DNA from: CALOCY01 sp942491975
GTDB lineage: Bacteria > Bacteroidota > Bacteroidia > Bacteroidales > Prolixibacteraceae
DNA length: 64,000 nucleotides
Assembly (NCBI GenBank): GCA_942491975.1
Contig: CALOCY010000004.1
Coordinates: 1,550,001 to 1,614,000, forward strand
Direction: 5' to 3'
This document shows positions 59,749 through 64,000 of this stretch, piece by piece (positions within the stretch are counted from its first letter, which is position 1; every line of letters starts with the position of its first letter). The notes under the pieces are model-generated. The model was given only the letters and a program-made list of their open reading frames with translations, had not been told where the DNA came from and ran no database searches. The position numbers and the translations under genes are program-made.

Positions 59749-61014
59749 ATGAAAAAATTAAATATACTACTGATCATTATCATCGTTGGGGTTTTATCGT
59801 CCTGTGAAGATAAATATACCGAAATATTTATGGGTAACAGCCCTGTTTATATGAGTTATGAAGAGTTGAGGTTAGCTGTTAAACAATCTACCGCACAGGA
59901 ATTGAACAATCCCGGAAAAATGTATTTTAAAGACAATTACATTTTCATTGTAGAAGAGATGGAAGGCATCCACATTATTGATAATTCAGATCCTGCAAAC
60001 CCTGAAAACATCACCTTTATCGAAATTCCGGGTAGTGTTGATATCGCCATCAAAGGGACTATTCTCTATGCTGACAGTTATGTTGATTTAGTGGCTATTG
60101 ACATTTCCGACCTTAATAGTATTGAAGAAGTAAACAGGATAGAAGATGTATTGCCTTACACCCTTCCCCCTTATGATGAAGATTATCCCCTGTCCCGTAT
60201 TGATGAAGAGAAAGGGGTAGTCACCGGCTGGGAAATAAAAAAAGTGCGTCAGGAAGTAGAGAACAGGTATTATCCCAGATACTACGAAATGGATTGGGCA
60301 CTGTCGTCCAGTTTTGCCAATTTTTCATCCGGGGGAATTGGCTCCAATGGAATTGGGATTGGCGGATCGATGGCCCGGTTCGGAATTGCTGAAAATACGC
60401 TTTATGCGATTGACAATTCCATGCTCTATATTTTCAACATTACAACCCCTTCAAACCCGGTAAACATAAAAGAGTTTTATGCCGGATGGAACATAGAAAC
60501 GATGTTTATTTTAGAAGATAACATGTTTCTCGGAACCCAAAACGGGATGCGCATCTACGATATTTCTGTTCCTGCTTCGCCCATGTATGTCAGTCAGTTT
60601 TGGCATGTAACCAGTTGCGACCCCGTTGTTGTACAGGACACATTGGCCTATGTTACTTTGCGTGGAGGAACCAGTTGCTGGAACGATGTCAATGAATTGG
60701 ATGTAATATCGATTGCGAATATTGAAGCCCCTTACCTCTTGAAAGCGCATCCGATGGAAGAACCATACGGGCTGGGCATAGATGATAACATCTTATTTAT
60801 TTGTGACGCCGGCTTAAAAATTTATGATGCAACAGATCCGTTAACCATCAGCGATAACCTTTTGGCTACATTTCCTTCCATAGAAGCATATGATGTGATT
60901 CCCCTCGGTGAAAACCTGTTGCTTATCGGGGATGATGGGTTGTATCAATACGATTATTCCGATGTGCAAAATATTCAACTATTAAGTACAATCGCTATTG
61001 TTTCCGAAGATTAG
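59749..61014 (+). CDS. LVIVD-repeat lipoprotein
   Basis: 421 residues. Signal peptide with lipobox LSSCED. Repeats of about 40 residues with the pattern (I/L)xIxDxSdPxxP, for example GIHIIDNSDPANPENITFIEIPG, LYIFNITTPSNPVNIKEF and GMRIYDISVPASPMYVSQF. They resemble the LVIVD beta-propeller repeat. Surface-exposed, ligand unknown. Ends at a strong terminator. Confidence 0.85.
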   Translation: MKKLNILLIIIIVGVLSSCEDKYTEIFMGNSPVYMSYEELRLAVKQSTAQELNNPGKMYFKDNYIFIVEEMEGIHIIDNSDPANPENITFIEIPGSVDIAIKGTILYADSYVDLVAIDISDLNSIEEVNRIEDVLPYTLPPYDEDYPLSRIDEEKGVVTGWEIKKVRQEVENRYYPRYYEMDWALSSSFANFSSGGIGSNGIGIGGSMARFGIAENTLYAIDNSMLYIFNITTPSNPVNIKEFYAGWNIETMFILEDNMFLGTQNGMRIYDISVPASPMYVSQFWHVTSCDPVVVQDTLAYVTLRGGTSCWNDVNELDVISIANIEAPYLLKAHPMEEPYGLGIDDNILFICDAGLKIYDATDPLTISDNLLATFPSIEAYDVIPLGENLLLIGDDGLYQYDYSDVQNIQLLSTIAIVSED

Positions 61015-61037
61015 ATAATCATTACTCTTTTATTGTT

Positions 61038-61076
61038 AAAACCGGAATTGTGCATGTATCACATTCCGGTTTTTTA
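61038..61076 (+). terminator. terminator after the LVIVD lipoprotein gene
   Basis: AAAACCGGAATTGTG pairs with CACATTCCGGTTTT (14 bp, one bulge), loop CATGTAT, then TTA. Confidence 0.88.
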
Positions 61077-61195
61077 CATTTCTGCAATTGATTTTTTTGT
61101 GTAAAAATCATCAAATATTCATTTACATAATCCATTTTTTTTAATATATTCACGCCTTAATTTTTAACACGTAGAATAATTTTAAATCTGAAAGA

Positions 61196-61789
61196 ATGAA
61201 ACTAAACAGAATTTTATTACTTATTTGTATCGCAATATTAACACAGTCTGCTTACTGTCAAAATTTTGCACTTGACAAAGGTGCTTTCTTCGTCAGTGGA
61301 ATGGGAAGTTTTACAAACCAGGGAGGAGATTTATTTGAAGATTCAGGAGACAATAGGCTAACAACAGTTTCACTGATTCCTTCAACCAACTACTTTATAA
61401 CTAAAAACTTTTTTATTGGAGCTGGTTTAGAATTCGCCAGTCAGTCGCAAGACGATAAAAGTATTAGTACCATTGGGATTGGCCCACAGATTGGTTATGC
61501 TATAGGTAACGAAAATAGTACTGCTTATCCTTATCTAAATGCAGGAATAAGATATTATAGAATGGACATGGAATATGGTGGTTATGATTTTTTGGGAAAT
61601 AACGAACTAGCTATTTCTGGAATTGACACCTTTTTAGGTGTAGGTGTATTAGTCCCTATAAAAAAGCATTTTGGTTTTGTCATTGAAGGAAGTTATCACG
61701 TGACAAGCCTGAAAGAAAACGGAACCAGCGAATCATTATTAGGAAATACCTTTTCTTTCTCATTCGGATTTGTTGGATTTATATTCTAA
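61196..61789 (+). CDS. outer-membrane beta-barrel protein (small)
   Basis: 197 residues. Signal peptide ending AYCQ (about residue 21). Transmembrane beta-strand pattern with alternating aromatics (FFIGAGLEFASQ, IGIGPQIGYAIG, AYPYLNAGIRYYRMDM, FGFVIEGSYHVTSL) and a terminal Phe-rich FSFGFVGFIF. Outer-membrane location is likely; no specific family. Confidence 0.82.
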   Translation: MKLNRILLLICIAILTQSAYCQNFALDKGAFFVSGMGSFTNQGGDLFEDSGDNRLTTVSLIPSTNYFITKNFFIGAGLEFASQSQDDKSISTIGIGPQIGYAIGNENSTAYPYLNAGIRYYRMDMEYGGYDFLGNNELAISGIDTFLGVGVLVPIKKHFGFVIEGSYHVTSLKENGTSESLLGNTFSFSFGFVGFIF

Positions 61790-61815
61790 ATAAAAACCAA
61801 TTTCCTTATACTTAA

Positions 61816-61853
61816 TAGCAGCAGGCAACCCTACTACCTGCTGCTATTTTTTT
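61816..61853 (+). terminator. terminator after the 61196 gene
   Basis: TAGCAGCAGG (61816-61825) and CCTGCTGCTA (61837-61846) pair over 10 bp, loop of 11 nt, then seven T. Confidence 0.92.
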
Positions 61854-61973
61854 ACCCTTTTTTGATTGCTCATCAGTATTAATCCCCCAACAACTTTTCT
61901 AATTCACTTAAAAAATGTGTAACTTATAGCATCAAAAGGTTATTTAGTCCTATATGAACCAAATATTCGGGTT

Positions 61974-62780
61974 ATGAACATTGCCCTTATTGTTTTATCA
62001 TCCATACTGGTTATTTTGGTTATTGGTTTGATTTTCAAAAAAGATTTCAGGGAAGATGTACTCAAAGCCGGAGGCGAAAACTCAGCCGAGTTTAAAGGGG
62101 TTAAGCTGAAAGGGGCACTGTTTTGGGTCATTTATGCTGTAACGGCAATGGGTACCATTTATATTGCCATGAATGGAAACATTGACAATTGTATCCCCCT
62201 ATTGTCATGTAAAGACTCAACGCAATGGATTGCGCTCAATCTGGAAACGGCGCAACCTACTGTACTTGAGTACGGCTGTGACAACACTGTTCAAACCGAA
62301 AACCATCATGACCGTAAAGTAGTATTAGACCTTTCGTTAACTGAAGATTTTCAGGTAACCGGAAACGGGTCGAAATACAGTTTGGGAAAGATTAATATGG
62401 AATCGCTCAGGGCTTTGCATCTTACCAATGACCTGGACATTGAGAAATATATCGAAATCAGCTACGATCTGGCGTTAAACCCGTTTAAAGCCACACGGAA
62501 TGTTAACCGGTTTTACGATTGGAACGAATACCAAAACCTGCCTTTTACGGTCATGGTTGAATATACTTCAGAGCGAGGCATTCATACCGTTATCAATGAT
62601 AAAAACAGCACTGCGCTTACAGCACCTTTATCGCTAAGCAGTAAATGGACAAAGGTTATTGTGCTGAATGAGAAGATTTACCTACTCCGCTTGCGGTCAA
62701 GGGATACCAACCCTGATAATAATGAACCGGAGCATGCCAATTTTCAGGTACTACAGTTTTCAGGAAAGATTATCAAGTAG
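61974..62780 (+). CDS. membrane-anchored protein of unknown function
   Basis: 268 residues. Two transmembrane segments near the N-terminus (about 3-21 and 44-65), then a soluble region of about 200 residues from NGNIDNCIPLLSCKD onward, probably periplasmic. It has a beta-rich look (YEISYDLALNPFK, VEYTSERGIHTVIND). I recognise no family. It ends convergently with rho across a shared terminator. Confidence 0.6.
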   Translation: MNIALIVLSSILVILVIGLIFKKDFREDVLKAGGENSAEFKGVKLKGALFWVIYAVTAMGTIYIAMNGNIDNCIPLLSCKDSTQWIALNLETAQPTVLEYGCDNTVQTENHHDRKVVLDLSLTEDFQVTGNGSKYSLGKINMESLRALHLTNDLDIEKYIEISYDLALNPFKATRNVNRFYDWNEYQNLPFTVMVEYTSERGIHTVINDKNSTALTAPLSLSSKWTKVIVLNEKIYLLRLRSRDTNPDNNEPEHANFQVLQFSGKIIK

Positions 62781-62810
62781 TAAACAGTAAAGAAGAAGAA
62801 GCCTCAAAAA

Positions 62811-62856
62811 ACAAAAGGCCTCATTTCATACAAACGAAGCCTTTTGTGTATATTTT
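62811..62856. terminator. bidirectional terminator between 61974 gene and rho
   Basis: ACAAAAGGC (62811-62819) and GCCTTTTGT (62839-62847) pair over 9 bp, with A-run on the left and T-rich sequence on the right, serving both convergent transcripts. Confidence 0.75.
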
Positions 62857-62865
62857 TAACAGATA

Positions 62866-64000
62866 CTATTGTTCACTGTTCATCGATATGATAAACTCTT
62901 CATTTGATTCCGTTTTTTTCATCCGGTCTTTTAAGAATGCCATCGCTTCAATAGAATTCATATCAGCCAGGTAGTTACGCAATATCCATATTTTGTCGAG
63001 CATACCTTTTGATAACAGCAAGTCTTCACGTCGTGTACTTGAAGTATTGATATCGACAGCCGGGAATATGCGACGGTTGGATAATTTACGGTCAAGCTGA
63101 AGCTCCATGTTACCTGTACCCTTGAACTCTTCAAAAATGACCTCGTCCATTTTCGATCCGGTTTCGGTAAGGGCTGTGGCAATAATGGTAAGCGACCCAC
63201 CTTCTTCAATGTTACGGGCTGCCCCGAAAAACCGCTTGGGTTTATGCAGTGCATTGGCATCAACCCCGCCTGATAATACCTTACCTGATGCAGGTTGTAC
63301 TGTATTGTAAGCCCTCGCCAGACGCGTAATGGAATCGAGCAAAATCACTACATCGTGTCCGCACTCTACCATACGTTTTGCCTTTTCGAGTACCATATTG
63401 GCCACCCTTACGTGACGTTCGGCCGGTTCATCAAAGGTAGATGAAATAACCTCGGCATTTACGCTTCGTGCCATATCCGTCACCTCTTCAGGACGCTCAT
63501 CAATAAGCAGTACAATCATGTACACCTCGGGGTGGTTGGCAGCAATGGCATTGGCCACATCTTTCAACAATACCGTTTTACCTGTTTTAGGCTGCGCCAC
63601 AATTAACCCGCGCTGCCCTTTTCCAATAGGCGAAAAGAGGTCGATTACACGGGTTGATATGGTTTCGTATTTACTGCCTGTAATGGTAAATTTTTCGTCC
63701 GGGAAGAGCGGGGTAAGATGATCAAACGGCACCCTGTCGCGGATAAACTCAGGGCTTCTGCTATTGATTTCCAGCACCTTGATCAACGGAAAATATTTTT
63801 CACCTTCTTTGGGGGGTCTGATGGTTCCTTGTACGGCATCACCTGTTTTCAACCCAAACAGCTTGATTTGCGATTGTGATACATAAATATCATCGGGTGA
63901 GTTCAGGTAATTATAATCCGAAGAACGCAGGAAACCATATCCGTCAGGCATAATCTCTAATACGCCCATACAGGTTATAATGCCTTCAAATTCAAATTGT
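62866..64000 (-). CDS. rho: transcription termination factor Rho (5' end outside window)
   Basis: 378 codons visible. The frame is open upstream of the ATG at 63969 to the window end, and the residues there (FEFEGI) continue into VLEIMPDGYGFLRSSDYNYL, the conserved RNA-binding CSD start, so 63969 is not the real start. The P-loop RGLIVAQPKTGKT and downstream MIVLLIDERPEEVTDM and GGVDANALHKPKRFFGAARNIEEGGSL are diagnostic. Rho is a hexameric RNA helicase. Bacteroidota Rho proteins carry a long N-terminal extension before this domain, which would lie beyond 64000. Confidence 0.95.
   Translation of the reverse strand, partial: QFEFEGIITCMGVLEIMPDGYGFLRSSDYNYLNSPDDIYVSQSQIKLFGLKTGDAVQGTIRPPKEGEKYFPLIKVLEINSRSPEFIRDRVPFDHLTPLFPDEKFTITGSKYETISTRVIDLFSPIGKGQRGLIVAQPKTGKTVLLKDVANAIAANHPEVYMIVLLIDERPEEVTDMARSVNAEVISSTFDEPAERHVRVANMVLEKAKRMVECGHDVVILLDSITRLARAYNTVQPASGKVLSGGVDANALHKPKRFFGAARNIEEGGSLTIIATALTETGSKMDEVIFEEFKGTGNMELQLDRKLSNRRIFPAVDINTSSTRREDLLLSKGMLDKIWILRNYLADMNSIEAMAFLKDRMKKTESNEEFIISMNSEQ

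Overview
The window looks like a chromosomal segment of a Bacteroidota bacterium, probably Bacteroidales/Marinilabiliales. Pointers are the Bacteroidota-type -7 promoter element (TAnnTTTG) before many genes, the Bacteroidetes-style Rho N-terminal domain, DUF4494, DUF3276 and YbbR proteins, many signal-peptide and lipoprotein genes, and a carboxyspermidine-type polyamine enzyme. There is no rRNA, CRISPR array or prophage. One tRNA (Pro, anticodon CGG) is present.

Layout. 1-3470 (minus): a peptide secretion locus. It holds a 59-residue precursor with a canonical double-glycine leader (3291-3470), a membrane protein, a membrane-anchored CxxC thioredoxin-like protein and a C39-peptidase ABC exporter cut by the window edge. 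3.8-5.5 kb: BlaI-type repressor and an M56 sensor fused to an M23 peptidase. 6.4-13 kb: carboxy(nor)spermidine dehydrogenase, then a minus-strand methionine operon metY-metX-thrA preceded by two tandem methionine-rich leader peptides. Each leader is followed by a terminator and a matching antiterminator strand, so they read as two serial ribosome-mediated attenuators. 13.2-25 kb: secreted lipase-like hydrolase, threonine aldolase, rhomboid protease, the nusB-DUF1573-yajC-ybbR-coaE-dnaJ-like housekeeping cluster and small orphan genes separated by REP-like palindromes.

25-36.2 kb (minus): a molybdenum/sulfur block. A polysulfide/thiosulfate reductase (PsrABC-like), two YeeE/YedE sulfur transporters and a rhodanese-like protein without active-site Cys lead into a structured leader RNA with its own terminator. 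This RNA is a candidate molybdenum cofactor riboswitch. TauE, MobB, MoeA, a short MoaA, MoaC and a MOSC-MogA fusion follow. MobA lies apart at 48.1 kb. 36.4 kb: IS982-like remnant. 37-41.3 kb: GH3 glycosidase with PA14 domain and an acetyl-CoA hydrolase/CoA-transferase.

41.6-46.3 kb: methylmalonyl-CoA epimerase and a sodium-pumping methylmalonyl-CoA decarboxylase (propionate formation). 47.4 kb: idi, flanked by a partial repeat of its own 3' end and a MITE-like element. 48.9-52.4 kb: cobalamin ABC importer under a cobalamin riboswitch. This fits the B12 need of methylmalonyl-CoA mutase, which would feed the decarboxylase. 52.5-54.7 kb: large secreted protein of unknown function. 55.2-58.9 kb: a second biotin-dependent acyl-CoA carboxylase (carboxyltransferase, biotin carboxylase, biotin carrier). 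59-62.8 kb: outer-membrane beta-barrels, an LVIVD-repeat lipoprotein and an unknown membrane protein. 62.9-64 kb: rho, cut by the window end.

Main items for a second look: the peptide export locus, the tandem Met attenuators, the riboswitch with a readable antiterminator before the Moco genes, the Cys-less rhodanese with a C-terminal GGC tail, and three families of short non-autonomous repeats.
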